Of a stretch of DNA of 64,000 nt, positions 8,812 through 18,546 are shown one piece after another (position 1 is the stretch's first letter; every line of letters starts with the position of its first letter). Under the pieces are notes generated by a model that was given only the letters and a program-made list of their open reading frames with translations, was not told the origin of the DNA and did not search any database. This stretch comes from Marinospirillum perlucidum (GTDB lineage: Bacteria; Pseudomonadota; Gammaproteobacteria; Pseudomonadales; Halomonadaceae): positions 186,001 to 250,000 of the forward strand of contig NZ_QFWJ01000002.1 in NCBI RefSeq assembly GCF_003336805.1. Reading direction: 5' to 3'. Position numbers and translations under genes: made by a program.

Positions 8812-9663
8812 ATGTCGCTACTAGCACGTTTAACCCTAAGCTGTTTGTTTCTTTTGCTGCTGGCCGGTCCGGCTGCTGCTGGTTTCTGGCCCCATGAATC
8901 CCGGGTTCCTGGCGGTATTGCGTTATTGGAGGTTCCCCAGCAAACACAAGCCGCCCCGCAAGTTTTTTTTGATGGTCATCGGGTCTATACCGCCCGTCGT
9001 GACGGACGTTGGTATGCCTGGGTGGGTATTCCCCTGGATCAATCGCCCGGCCAGACACAGGCCCTGTGGCGAACTCGCGATGGAGATCTGCCGCTCACCT
9101 TTGTCGTGGAAGACAAGCAGTATCCAGCTCAGCATCTGGATGTGGACTACCAGTATGTTGCCCTCTCGGATGAGGATCTGGCCCGGGTTCGACGTGAGCT
9201 GCCCGAGCTGCGTGGTGCCATGAATGCTTTTCGCCCGGTAAGTGAAGATCTTCCCGTACGTATCCAGCAGCCTCTAGAAGGCCGGGTGTCCAGTCTCTTC
9301 GGGTTTCGCCGGGTATTTAACGGGGAGCCCAGAAACCCCCATTCAGGATTGGATATTGCCGCTCCCCTGGGCACACCGGTAAAAGCCGTTTTTCCCGGCA
9401 AGGTGACGGCAAGAAACCATTACTTCTTCAATGGTAAGACCCTGGTCATCGATCATGGCCTGGGGATGACCAGTATGTACTGCCACCTGGATGGTTTTGC
9501 CGACCTCCAGCCGGGAGACCGGGTTAGCGCAGGTCAGGTCATCGGTCAGGTGGGCACCACTGGTCGTTCTACCGGACCTCATCTACACTGGACCATGACT
9601 TTGAATGCAGCTCGGGTCGATCCCCAGCTTTTTATAGCGCCGGAAAACCGCCCGCAAGAATAA
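8812..9663 (+). CDS. Periplasmic M23 family (LytM-type) metallopeptidase
   Basis: 283 residues with a signal peptide ending near PAAAG (about residue 23). An N-terminal beta-rich region (25-145) precedes a complete M23 domain. The zinc ligands are in place: H177 and D181 in HSGLD, and H259 in HLHW; H225 (CHLD) and H257 also match the catalytic set. This predicts an active peptidoglycan endopeptidase rather than a degenerate LytM activator. Start ATG follows GGGAAGGACTC. The gene after it, 18 bases away, encodes a transporter; no functional link is evident. Confidence 0.9.
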   Translation: MSLLARLTLSCLFLLLLAGPAAAGFWPHESRVPGGIALLEVPQQTQAAPQVFFDGHRVYTARRDGRWYAWVGIPLDQSPGQTQALWRTRDGDLPLTFVVEDKQYPAQHLDVDYQYVALSDEDLARVRRELPELRGAMNAFRPVSEDLPVRIQQPLEGRVSSLFGFRRVFNGEPRNPHSGLDIAAPLGTPVKAVFPGKVTARNHYFFNGKTLVIDHGLGMTSMYCHLDGFADLQPGDRVSAGQVIGQVGTTGRSTGPHLHWTMTLNAARVDPQLFIAPENRPQE

Positions 9664-9681
9664 TACAAGGATGCTGTTTAT

Positions 9682-11493
9682 ATGTTGAGAAGGTTGTTCC
9701 TGCCGCTAGTGCTCCTGGTGCTGGCCTATGCACTCTGGGCGAGTGCTGATTTTATGGAAATTGCTGCCGGGGTGGCCTTGTTCATGTTTGGCATGCTCTG
9801 CCTGGAGGAAGGTTTCAAGACCTTCACCGGAGGAACGCTGGAAAGCCTCCTGCGCAAGTCGACCGACCGCCTTTGGAAAAGTCTCTCCTTTGGTGTTGTT
9901 AGCACCACAGCCATGCAATCCAGCTCCCTGGTCTCCCTGATCACCGTCTCCTTTGTCAGTGCAGAAATGATTACCCTGGCTGCCGGTATCGGCATCATCA
10001 TGGGCGCGAATATAGGCACTACCACCGGAGCCTGGTTGATCGCCGGCTTGGGTCTGAAGGTGGATATTGCTGCCTATGCCATGCCGGGTCTGATTTTTGG
10101 CATGCTACTGATCATGCAGAAAAGCAAGACCCTCAAGGGGTTCGGTAATCTGCTGCTAGGTTTTGCTTTCCTGTTTTTGGGTATCCATTACATGAAAGAA
10201 GGGTTTGATGCCTTCCAGGGCAATTTTGATCTTTCTGCCTATGCCCTGCCCGGTCTAATGGGGTTACTGGTTTATACCCTGGTAGGTATGTTGATTACAG
10301 TAATCATGCAGTCCTCCCACGCCAGTTTGCTGATCATCATTACCGCCCTTTCTGCCGGGCAGGTAACCTATGAAAATGCGCTGGCGCTGGCTATCGGGGC
10401 CAATCTTGGTAGCACCATCACGATTATTCTCGGTGCCCTGGCTTCCAATCTGGGCGGCAAGCGCCTGGCAGCATCGCATGTGCTCTTTAATGTACTGACA
10501 GCGGCTGTGGCTATTGTATTTATTGGCCAGATCGCCTGGTTGGTTGATCAGGGTGGTTTTCTTCTGGGCATCCGCGAAGATGATTACCTACTGAAATTGG
10601 CCTTGTTTCATACCCTGTTTAATGTGATGGGGGTGCTCTTGCTGGCTCCTTTTGTGCAGCCGCTATCCCGTCTTCTGATCGCTCGTATTACTTTTCAGAA
10701 GCAGTCGGCGGAAACCCCGCTCTATCTTTATCCGGAGGCACTGGAAACACCGGAAACGGCTGTTAATGCCGTGCGCAAGGAGGTCCGCCACCTGTTCGAC
10801 AATGCCTTTGGTCTGCTTGCGCATGGGGTCAGTATGAAACGCTCGGTGGTGAAGTCCGAGGAGTCCTTGTCCGAAGCCGTAAAATACACCCGCAAGATTT
10901 TTCCGGTGGATGTGGATGATGTCTATGAAGACAAGATCAAAAGCCTGCATAGCGATATTGTCGATTTTATTGCCAAGGCCCAGGCGGAAGAGTCCACACA
11001 AAAGGCAACCGAAGAACTCTATGTGTTACGCCAGGCCAGTCGCAAGCTGGTCGAAGCCGTCAAGGGCATGAAGCATCTGCACAAGAATCTCAGTCGTTAT
11101 GGCCTGTCGACCAATCCAGCCGTTCGCGAGCGCTATGATTTGATCCGTTTGCAACTGGCACGCCTGCTGCGGGATTTACACCGGTTACTGGAAGCCGACA
11201 GTAATGATGTCACCACTTTGTCACTGGATGCGCTTAGGGTTTCTCTGGAGAAATCCAGCCGTCAGTTAATCGATGAACTGGATGAAATGATTCGTCATCG
11301 TCGTCTGGTCGCCCGAGTGGCTACTTCGATCATGAATGATGAATCCTATGTCAGTGATATCAGCACCAATCTGATAGATGCTGTCCACACTCTCCTGCTG
11401 CCACAACTGGATGATGATTCCAGCTCTTTAACGCTGGATAAGCAGGAAATCAGCCAGCTGGTGGATGAGGGTGCGGAGAAGACAGGAGCCTGA
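9682..11493 (+). CDS. Na/Pi-cotransporter family protein with PhoU-like tail
   Basis: 603-residue inner-membrane protein of the NptA/YjbB (PNaS) family. The family's duplicated repeat is seen as TTAMQSSSLVS (about 74-84) and VIMQSSHASLL (about 210-220), each in a membrane pair, with GANIGTTTG and GANLGSTIT motifs. About eight membrane segments are predicted. The cytoplasmic region after about residue 370 is helical and PhoU-like. The likely role is sodium-linked phosphate transport or export, inferred from the family. The next small gene starts 2 bases downstream, so the two form an operon. Confidence 0.88.
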   Translation: MLRRLFLPLVLLVLAYALWASADFMEIAAGVALFMFGMLCLEEGFKTFTGGTLESLLRKSTDRLWKSLSFGVVSTTAMQSSSLVSLITVSFVSAEMITLAAGIGIIMGANIGTTTGAWLIAGLGLKVDIAAYAMPGLIFGMLLIMQKSKTLKGFGNLLLGFAFLFLGIHYMKEGFDAFQGNFDLSAYALPGLMGLLVYTLVGMLITVIMQSSHASLLIIITALSAGQVTYENALALAIGANLGSTITIILGALASNLGGKRLAASHVLFNVLTAAVAIVFIGQIAWLVDQGGFLLGIREDDYLLKLALFHTLFNVMGVLLLAPFVQPLSRLLIARITFQKQSAETPLYLYPEALETPETAVNAVRKEVRHLFDNAFGLLAHGVSMKRSVVKSEESLSEAVKYTRKIFPVDVDDVYEDKIKSLHSDIVDFIAKAQAEESTQKATEELYVLRQASRKLVEAVKGMKHLHKNLSRYGLSTNPAVRERYDLIRLQLARLLRDLHRLLEADSNDVTTLSLDALRVSLEKSSRQLIDELDEMIRHRRLVARVATSIMNDESYVSDISTNLIDAVHTLLLPQLDDDSSSLTLDKQEISQLVDEGAEKTGA

Positions 11494-11495
11494 GC

Positions 11496-11768
11496 ATGAA
11501 ACTGAAAAAGCTGCTGGAGCAGGTTGGGGATTTTCTGGATGCCGACAGTAAAACCCAGGCCAAGGAAATCAAGTCCATTCGCAAGGTGCTCAAAGAGCTG
11601 AAGAAAAAAGAGCACAAGCTGAAGGCTGAGCTCAAGGGCCTGCCCAAAGCCGAAGAGGAAGCAAGAGATGAACTGCAGATCAAACTGGATGTGATCTATG
11701 CCCAGAGAAAAAAAGGTCTGGATAGGGTTCGGGAATTGAAACAGAGCCGGAAAGAAAAGGACGACTAA
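11496..11768 (+). CDS. Small charged coiled-coil protein, unknown function
   Basis: 90 residues, soluble. It is extremely rich in Lys and Glu and has a heptad-like pattern through most of its length (KSIRKVLKELKKKEHKLKAELK). No signal peptide, Cys or catalytic motif is visible. It starts 2 bases after the Na/Pi transporter with GGAG upstream, so it is almost certainly translated with it and may be an accessory partner of that transporter. That partnership is inference from position only. Confidence 0.75.
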   Translation: MKLKKLLEQVGDFLDADSKTQAKEIKSIRKVLKELKKKEHKLKAELKGLPKAEEEARDELQIKLDVIYAQRKKGLDRVRELKQSRKEKDD

Positions 11769-11913
11769 AAGAACTTTTCGGGGTTGTAGCTGTCCCTTTG
11801 CAATCGGTTAAACTGAAAACACCGGTCATGCTGCTGTTACTCAAGGCGAACCCTCGGCTGTCAGTCGAGCAGCCCGGATGATTTGCTGACTTTTGCACAA
11901 GGACCCCGTCAAG

Positions 11914-13005
11914 ATGACGTCTGATAATATGAGCCTACCCAATTCCGGTTTGAAATGGATGCTGGGATTGGCCTCCCTGATCGTGATACTGGCTGGCCTC
12001 AAGGCAGCCGAAACCATCGTTCTACCTTTTCTGTTGGCCATCTTTATCGGCATTATCTGTACGCCGCCGCTACATTTCATGACCCACAAGAAGGTGCCTC
12101 CTGTCGTTGCCATTTTGATCATTATGGTGTTTTTGATTGTCTTTGGCGGCCTATTAGGGCTCTTTGTCGGTACTGCCATTGATAATTTTATCTCCCGCCT
12201 GCCCGATTATCAGCGGCGTCTGGATGCCGAGATGGCCGGTTTGCTGCCCTGGCTGGAAGGTCTGGGCGTTCCGGTCAACCGAAATCAACTTCTGGAGCAT
12301 TTCAATCCTTCGCAGCTGATGGATTGGGTAGCCAAGGCCCTGACTAATCTGGGGGCGCTTTTGACCAATCTTCTGTTGATGCTGTTTATTGTTGTCTTCC
12401 TGCTGCTGGAGGAGGCGACTCTATCCAAGAAGTTGCGCCTGGCTCTGCCCGATGCCAATAACTCGCTGCGCAATGCCAGTGCCTTTATCCGTCAGGTGAA
12501 TAAGTACCTGGCGATCAAGTCCACCATCAGTTTGGTGACCGGTATTCTTATTGCCAGCTGGACCTGGTTTCTGGGGCTGGATTTTCCGCTTTTGTGGGGT
12601 TTGATCGCCCTCTTGATGAATTTTATTCCCAATGTCGGTTCGATTCTCGCTGCCATTCCAGCAGTGTTACTGGCCGTGGTGCAGTTGGGACTGCCGGATG
12701 CAGCGCTGGTGGCAGGTGGTTATCTGGCGGTCAATGTGCTCATGGGCAATCTGGTGGAACCCCGTTTTATGGGTAAAGGGCTGGGACTCTCTCCGTTGGT
12801 GGTTTTCCTTTCTTTGATTCTCTGGGGCTGGCTGTTTGGTGCAGTGGGCATGTTCCTGTCGATTCCCCTGACCATGATTGCCAAACTGGCGTTGGAGCAC
12901 TCACCGACAACGCGCTGGTTGGGTGTGATGCTGGGGGATGCACCCAGTCAGGGTCAGCTGGAAGACCGGGATACCGATAATCAGCAAGAGTCAGCCAGGG
13001 ATTAA
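11914..13005 (+). CDS. AI-2E transporter family (PerM-like) permease
   Basis: 363-residue polytopic membrane protein with the AI-2E/UPF0118 layout: N-terminal helices (about 12-80), an amphipathic loop region (FISRLPDYQRRLDAEM), then a helix-rich half with LLMNFIPNVGSILAAIPAV and LVEPRFMGKGLGLSPLVVFLSLILWGWLFG, the strongest family signature. Substrates vary in this family and cannot be read from sequence. An in-frame TTG at 11893 could extend the N-terminus, but AAGGA is spaced 11 bases from the ATG at 11914, which I prefer. Confidence 0.86.
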   Translation: MTSDNMSLPNSGLKWMLGLASLIVILAGLKAAETIVLPFLLAIFIGIICTPPLHFMTHKKVPPVVAILIIMVFLIVFGGLLGLFVGTAIDNFISRLPDYQRRLDAEMAGLLPWLEGLGVPVNRNQLLEHFNPSQLMDWVAKALTNLGALLTNLLLMLFIVVFLLLEEATLSKKLRLALPDANNSLRNASAFIRQVNKYLAIKSTISLVTGILIASWTWFLGLDFPLLWGLIALLMNFIPNVGSILAAIPAVLLAVVQLGLPDAALVAGGYLAVNVLMGNLVEPRFMGKGLGLSPLVVFLSLILWGWLFGAVGMFLSIPLTMIAKLALEHSPTTRWLGVMLGDAPSQGQLEDRDTDNQQESARD

Positions 13006-13058
13006 AGCTGGCGAATAACCCTAACTCCTGCTTTACGCGGGACGGGTTTATCCTCTAA

Positions 13059-13077
13059 AATGTTATGTTATAACATT
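13059..13077. promoter_or_regulatory. Zur-type operator
   Basis: A 19-bp inverted repeat, AATGTTATGTTATAACATT, has perfect 8-bp arms and a 3-bp centre. It matches the core of the gammaproteobacterial Zur box (AATGTTAT-N3-ATAACATT) as I know it. It lies 11 bases upstream of the small ORF at 13089 and 126 bases upstream of znuC. Zinc-bound Zur would be expected to repress the whole block. No zur gene is in the window. Confidence 0.87.
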
Positions 13078-13088
13078 CTGGAGTCTCC

Positions 13089-13199
13089 ATGAAATTTGTA
13101 GGTTTTTCTCTGCTTCAGCAGGGGGTATTTGCCCGCCTGCTGCTCTTGCTTCCCTGGCTGATTTTAATCTGGGCTTTAACGGCCTGGGCGCTGGGGTGA
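13089..13199 (+). CDS. 36-residue membrane peptide leading the znu operon
   Basis: ATG at 13089 follows GGAG with a 5-base gap. The frame encodes 36 residues and ends TGA at 13199. Residues 14-35 (ARLLLLLPWLILIWALTAWALG) make one strong transmembrane helix; the N-terminus is short with one Lys. It lies between the Zur box and znuC, and its last codons contain GGGGTGA, which is the only good ribosome-binding site for znuC 4 bases on. That suggests translational coupling. I do not recognise the family. It may be a small transporter subunit or a leader peptide. Confidence 0.65.
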   Translation: MKFVGFSLLQQGVFARLLLLLPWLILIWALTAWALG

Positions 13200-13203
13200 A
13201 TGC

Positions 13204-13962
13204 ATGGTTCAAGAGCAACCCCTGGTCTGCCTGGAAAATCTGACGCTAGGCTATGAAAAGCATCCGGCAGTGCATCATCTGTCCGGGCATATTTACAGCC
13301 AAGACCTGCTGGCCGTGGTCGGCCCCAATGGTGCCGGCAAGTCGACGCTACTCAAAGGCTTGATGCAGGAATTGCGCCCTCTGGGGGGACGAATCGGCTG
13401 GCCTCAAGGTAAGATTTCCGTAGCCTATTTACCGCAAAGATCCGGTTTGAACCTGGATTTCCCACTGACGGTCGAGGATTTTGTCAGCCTGGGCCATTGG
13501 CCTCGCTTGGGTGCTTTTGCAGCCTTTTCCGGAAAACGCCGCCAGCAGGTAAGAGGCGCGATGGAAGCTGTGGGCATGCAAGGGTTTGAACAGGCTTCGC
13601 TGGAATCCCTGTCCGGGGGTCAGTTACAACGCATTCTTTTTGCCCGCCTGCTTCTCGAGGATGCCCAGCTATTGTTGCTGGATGAACCCTTTGCTGCTGT
13701 GGATGAGCAGACCACCAGCGACCTTCTGCATCTGGTACAGCAACTCAACCGTGAAGGCAAAACCCTGGTAGCGGTTCTTCACGACCTGCATCAGGTTCGT
13801 GAGTATTTTCCGCAAACGCTGCTTCTGGCGCGGGATCTGGTGGATTGGGGCCCCACAGTCTCGGTACTGACCCAAGACAACCTGGAAAAAGCCCGAGGCA
13901 TGCGTGGCCCTTTTGATCCTCTGGCCGATGTTTGTGAAACCCAACCGGGAAGTGCTCACTGA
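13204..13962 (+). CDS. znuC: Zinc ABC transporter ATPase ZnuC
   Basis: 252-residue ABC ATPase energising high-affinity zinc import with ZnuB and ZnuA. It has Walker A GPNGAGKST (about 39-47), the Q-loop region YLPQRSGL, signature LSGGQLQRILFAR, Walker B LLLLDEPFAAVDE and the switch His in AVLHDLHQV. The stop overlaps the znuB start by one base (TGATG). Identity as the zinc system rests on its place behind a Zur box and beside a His-rich ZnuA. Confidence 0.93.
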   Translation: MVQEQPLVCLENLTLGYEKHPAVHHLSGHIYSQDLLAVVGPNGAGKSTLLKGLMQELRPLGGRIGWPQGKISVAYLPQRSGLNLDFPLTVEDFVSLGHWPRLGAFAAFSGKRRQQVRGAMEAVGMQGFEQASLESLSGGQLQRILFARLLLEDAQLLLLDEPFAAVDEQTTSDLLHLVQQLNREGKTLVAVLHDLHQVREYFPQTLLLARDLVDWGPTVSVLTQDNLEKARGMRGPFDPLADVCETQPGSAH

Positions 13963-14840
13963 TGCTGGATGTTCTTTATCAGGCCTTGCTGGCCCCTTTT
14001 ATCGATTTTGGTTTCATGCGCCGCGCCCTGGTCGGTTGTTTGGCCTTGAGTTCCAGCGCGACTCCCGTGGGCGTTTTCCTGATGCTGAGGCGCATGAGCC
14101 TGACCGGCGATGCCGTGGCTCATGCCATTCTTCCCGGTGCAGCCCTGGGTTATATGGTGGCTGGTTTATCACTGGGTGCCATGACGCTGGGCGGTCTGAT
14201 GGCCGGTTGGATAGTCGCTCTTCTGGCAGGGGGGTTAGCACGAATTACAGTGCTCAAAGAGGATGCCAATCTGGCTGTCTTCTATCTGCTCTCCCTGGCT
14301 CTGGGGGTGCTGCTGGTGTCTACCCAGAATCGCAATATTGATTTATTGCATCTGCTTTTTGGCAGTGTCCTGGCCCTGAACAATGAAGCCCTGGTGCTCT
14401 TGGCTGCAATCGCCACCCTGACACTGATATTGCTGGCTGTCTTTCTGAGACCACTGATACTGGAATGCCTCGACCCCGGCTTTCTAAAACGCCATAGCCG
14501 CCTGGGCACCCTGACTCACCTGGTATTCCTGGCGCTGGTGGTTCTTAACCTGGTGGCCGGTTTTCAGGCACTGGGAACCCTCATGGCCGTGGGTATTATG
14601 ATCCTTCCGGCAACTGCTGCCCGCTTCTGGGCCAGACAGCTGGATCAACTGCTGGTGGTGGCTGTGGGTCTGGCTGTCCTGGGGTCCTGGAGTGGCTTGC
14701 TCCTCTCCTGGCATTGGGATCTGCCCACGGGTCCGGCCATTATTTTAATGCTGGGCTGCCTGCACCTGATTTCTCTTTTCCTGGGCCGAGATGGCCTTCT
14801 TAAACGCTGGATACATCCGGCAAAACACCTGACCTCTTGA
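13962..14840 (+). CDS. znuB: Zinc ABC transporter permease ZnuB
   Basis: 292-residue ABC-3 family permease with about eight to nine membrane helices. The N-terminus (FMRRALVGCLALSSSATPVGVFLMLRRMSLTGDAVAHAILPG) is the standard ZnuB/metal-permease signature, including the coupling segment SLTGDAVAHA. The later stretch TLMAVGIMILPATAARFW is also characteristic. One-base overlap with znuC and 16 bases to znuA indicate a single transcript. Confidence 0.93.
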   Translation: MLDVLYQALLAPFIDFGFMRRALVGCLALSSSATPVGVFLMLRRMSLTGDAVAHAILPGAALGYMVAGLSLGAMTLGGLMAGWIVALLAGGLARITVLKEDANLAVFYLLSLALGVLLVSTQNRNIDLLHLLFGSVLALNNEALVLLAAIATLTLILLAVFLRPLILECLDPGFLKRHSRLGTLTHLVFLALVVLNLVAGFQALGTLMAVGIMILPATAARFWARQLDQLLVVAVGLAVLGSWSGLLLSWHWDLPTGPAIILMLGCLHLISLFLGRDGLLKRWIHPAKHLTS

Positions 14841-14856
14841 TGATTAAGGAGTAAGT

Positions 14857-15951
<1,095 letters not shown>

Positions 15952-16091
15952 CAGAGCGGCGTAAAATTCAGGAGAAAGTGAAGAAAACGCTGTAATTGGG
16001 GAAGCCGCTGGCGCTGTGCCCGTCTCAACCAGCCTTCCCTGATGGAGTGAATTTCTCACTTTTCCGATTATCCAAGCTCAGGTCATCAAGC

Positions 16092-16736
16092 ATGAAAATA
16101 AGCGGCTGGCTTCTTCTGGTTTCAAGCCTCCTTTGGGGATCAAGTCTTCAAGCTCACCCCCATGTCTGGATTGATATGCGCGTAGCGCCCCTGGTCAATA
16201 ATGAGGGGGAGCTGGTTGCACTCAGGCAGGCTTGGCGGTTTGATCCCTTTTACAGCCTCCTGCTGATTGAAGAACTGGAAGCCGGAGGAAGTGAGGCCGA
16301 ATTCCAGCAGCGTCTTGATGATCTGATTCAGGACATCGTTACCAACCTCAGGCAGTTTTCTTTCTATACCCAGGTACAGCTGGAGGGACGTTCACTGGAC
16401 TTTGCTCAGGTCAAGGATTACAACCTGATGGAGATCCACCAGCGCATTGAATTCAGTTTTATCCTGCCTTTGGCAGAACCCGTCGCCCTCCAGGGACAGG
16501 AACTGAATTATCAGATCTATGATCCTTCCTACTATATTGAAATGTTGCACCGCCAGGAGGAAGGTATCGATACCAGCCAGCTACCGGAAAGCTGTGAGCT
16601 GGATCTGCACCAGGCACAGCCTAGTGATGAAGTCCTGGAGGAGGCCCTGGCACTGGATAAGGACGAAACGCCAGAAGACCCTCAATTGGGCCGTTATTTT
16701 GCAGAAACCGTGACTCTTAACTGTCCTTCCGTATGA
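16092..16736 (+). CDS. ZevA-like periplasmic DUF1007 protein
   Basis: 214 residues with a signal peptide ending SLQA just before HPHVWID (about residue 22). HPHVWID is the N-terminal metal-motif hallmark of the DUF1007 family. The family includes ZevA of Haemophilus influenzae, reported as a periplasmic zinc-binding partner of ZevB. Here it follows znuCBA and overlaps the zevB-like gene by 4 bases, which fits zinc. An in-frame TTG at 15996 would add an N-terminal extension without a signal sequence and is rejected. No Zur box is seen in the 140 bases upstream. Confidence 0.8.
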   Translation: MKISGWLLLVSSLLWGSSLQAHPHVWIDMRVAPLVNNEGELVALRQAWRFDPFYSLLLIEELEAGGSEAEFQQRLDDLIQDIVTNLRQFSFYTQVQLEGRSLDFAQVKDYNLMEIHQRIEFSFILPLAEPVALQGQELNYQIYDPSYYIEMLHRQEEGIDTSQLPESCELDLHQAQPSDEVLEEALALDKDETPEDPQLGRYFAETVTLNCPSV

Positions 16737-17824
16737 GAAGATTACTCTCTTTTGTTTGCGGCCTGCTGGTCGTGCTGGCTCTTGTTGAGCCGCTAGGCGC
16801 TGAGGCTGCTTTGCCCGGTCTGCCAACGTCTGAATCCGACACGGGTGATGAAATAGCCACTACTGAGCCGGATCGCAGTGGCTCAGCTTCCTCCTGGCAA
16901 AAGCTGACTTTTTGGATTCAGCAACAACAGAATCAGCTGCACCGCCAGCTATCCGAACACCTGCAGGCCTTGAGCCAGGGCAAGGCGGAAACCACTGCCT
17001 GGGGACTTCTTCTCCTCAGTTTTCTTTACGGTATCTTTCATGCTGCAGGGCCGGGGCATGGCAAGGCTGTTTTGACGGCCTATCTGACCAGTCAGCCGGA
17101 ACGCCTGGGGCGAGGTCTCTGGTTGTCTTTTATTGCTGCCCAGCTACAGGCCGTGACCGCTATTCTGCTCGTTTGGGTCCTGGTGCATATCTTTGGCTGG
17201 TTGGCCCGTCAGGCCTATGCCAGTGTTCCCTATCTGGAAAAAGCCAGCTATCTTCTGATTGCTTTGCTGGGCCTAGGGCTGTTGTTGTCCGCAGCAAAGC
17301 GCTTGCTGCAAGATTATCGGGCAAGACAGACACCTGACCTGCAAAGCAGTCAGTGGCAACCGCTTCAACCTGGAGTTGCTAGCAACTACCTGAACCCCCT
17401 GAACTCCTCTGAGGTTTTATCTCAACAGACGGTTTGCTCGCATTGTGGCCGGGCTCATCATCTTAACCCTGATGATCTGGATGATAAAAAAGGCCTGAAA
17501 ACAGCAGGTCTTCTGCTTTCCATCGGCCTGAGGCCCTGCTCGGGAGGGGTCTTGGTTCTGGTGGTGGCCAATCTACTGGGACTCTGGTGGACCGGTGTCC
17601 TGGCTGTTTTTGCCATGGCCTTGGGGACCTCGATCACAGTAATGACGCTTGCGCTTCTTGCAGTCAAGGCCAGGCAATTGGCTTTGCGCCTGCTGGGAGA
17701 AAAACATTTCGCCTGGCGTTGGTTTACGGGAGCCCTGGGGGGGCTGGGGGGCCTCTTGATTTTCCTTTTGGGTTTGAGTCTCCTGCTGGCCACGGGTAGT
17801 GAACATCCCCTGGGTGTAGTCTAG
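16733..17824 (+). CDS. ZevB/RcnA-like (NicO superfamily) membrane transporter
   Basis: 363 residues. N-terminal hydrophobic segment, then about six membrane helices. NicO-type motifs are FHAAGPGHGKAVLTAYL (about 103-119) and GLRPCSGGVLVLVV (about 263-276). A loop with CSHCGRAHH (about 236-244) offers Cys and His ligands. Relatives move nickel, cobalt or zinc. The ZevAB-type pairing and the adjacent znu operon favour zinc, but the direction of transport cannot be read from sequence. Confidence 0.8.
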   Translation: MRRLLSFVCGLLVVLALVEPLGAEAALPGLPTSESDTGDEIATTEPDRSGSASSWQKLTFWIQQQQNQLHRQLSEHLQALSQGKAETTAWGLLLLSFLYGIFHAAGPGHGKAVLTAYLTSQPERLGRGLWLSFIAAQLQAVTAILLVWVLVHIFGWLARQAYASVPYLEKASYLLIALLGLGLLLSAAKRLLQDYRARQTPDLQSSQWQPLQPGVASNYLNPLNSSEVLSQQTVCSHCGRAHHLNPDDLDDKKGLKTAGLLLSIGLRPCSGGVLVLVVANLLGLWWTGVLAVFAMALGTSITVMTLALLAVKARQLALRLLGEKHFAWRWFTGALGGLGGLLIFLLGLSLLLATGSEHPLGVV

Positions 17825-17827
17825 GGT

Positions 17828-17881
17828 TGTGGATAAGTTTGTGGAGGGAGGGGGATAAAAGCTGTGGCCTCCTGTGGATAA
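17828..17881. promoter_or_regulatory. Two perfect DnaA boxes
   Basis: TGTGGATAA, the complement of the consensus DnaA box TTATCCACA, occurs at 17828-17836 and again at 17873-17881 in the same orientation, 45 bp apart. Both are in the 200-bp gap between the zevB-like gene and the PAS gene. No replication gene is nearby. They may be a DnaA-titration or transcriptional site, or chance. Confidence 0.55.
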
Positions 17882-18024
17882 TTGCCATCACAACACAGTT
17901 TTGCCATTAATTGCAGGTTAATTGACATGGGTTAGGTTTTTGTGGGGGATTTGCGACGCAACCGGGCAGGGATAAGACTAAAATCATTTGATGCCAAATA
18001 GATATAGGTAGGAGCCTCCCCCCC

Positions 18025-18543
18025 ATGAAACACCCAGAGGAAATCAGGTTGGATAGTGATGACCTGATTGTCAGCAAGACAGATCCCAAAGGAAAAATAA
18101 CCTACGCCAACCGGCGATTTATGGAAATTGCTGGTTATTCAGAGCCTGAACTTCTGGGCAAACCCCATAATCTTATCCGTCACGAAGACATGCCTCGAGG
18201 CGTCTTTCGTTTTTTGTGGAAAACCCTGCAGGAAGATGAAGAGTTCTTCGGCTATGTAAAAAACCGCACGGCTACAGGCGGCTACTATTGGGTTTTTGCC
18301 AATATCACCCCTGATTACACCTATGAATCCACTCTGGCGGGCTATTTTTCCGTGCGTCGTCGGCCCAATTTTGCTGCTGTAGCCCAGGTCAGTGACTGGT
18401 ATCGGCAGATGCGGGCGATAGAAGCTCAGGAAACAGCTAGCCGGGCACCCGAGGCTTCAATGCAGTGGTTGCTCGAGCAGGTTCGGCAGCAGGGGTGTTC
18501 CTACAAGGATCTGGTGAATCAGCTGGAAGAGTTACCGGAGTAG
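18025..18543 (+). CDS. Single PAS-domain protein (Aer-like sensor module)
   Basis: 172 residues, soluble. Residues 12-120 form a PAS domain of the aerotaxis-receptor type: VSKTDPKGKITYANRRFMEIAGYSE, then LIRHEDMPRGVFRFLWKTLQ and a FGYVKNRTATGGYYWVFANITP strand region. Aer-type PAS domains usually bind FAD. The final 50 residues are helical. In Aer proteins this PAS sits on the same chain as a chemoreceptor signalling domain. Here it ends with a TAG 3 bases before the MCP gene, so the two look like a split receptor. Confidence 0.82.
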   Translation: MKHPEEIRLDSDDLIVSKTDPKGKITYANRRFMEIAGYSEPELLGKPHNLIRHEDMPRGVFRFLWKTLQEDEEFFGYVKNRTATGGYYWVFANITPDYTYESTLAGYFSVRRRPNFAAVAQVSDWYRQMRAIEAQETASRAPEASMQWLLEQVRQQGCSYKDLVNQLEELPE

Positions 18544-18546
18544 ATT

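Noticed and set aside
15996-16091. TTG start giving a longer ZevA-like protein
   Set aside because: The extension hides the signal peptide that begins at ATG 16092, and HPHVW must follow the cleavage site.
17828-17881. Chromosomal replication origin
   Set aside because: Only two DnaA boxes, no AT-rich unwinding region or dnaA/dnaN/gidA genes nearby.
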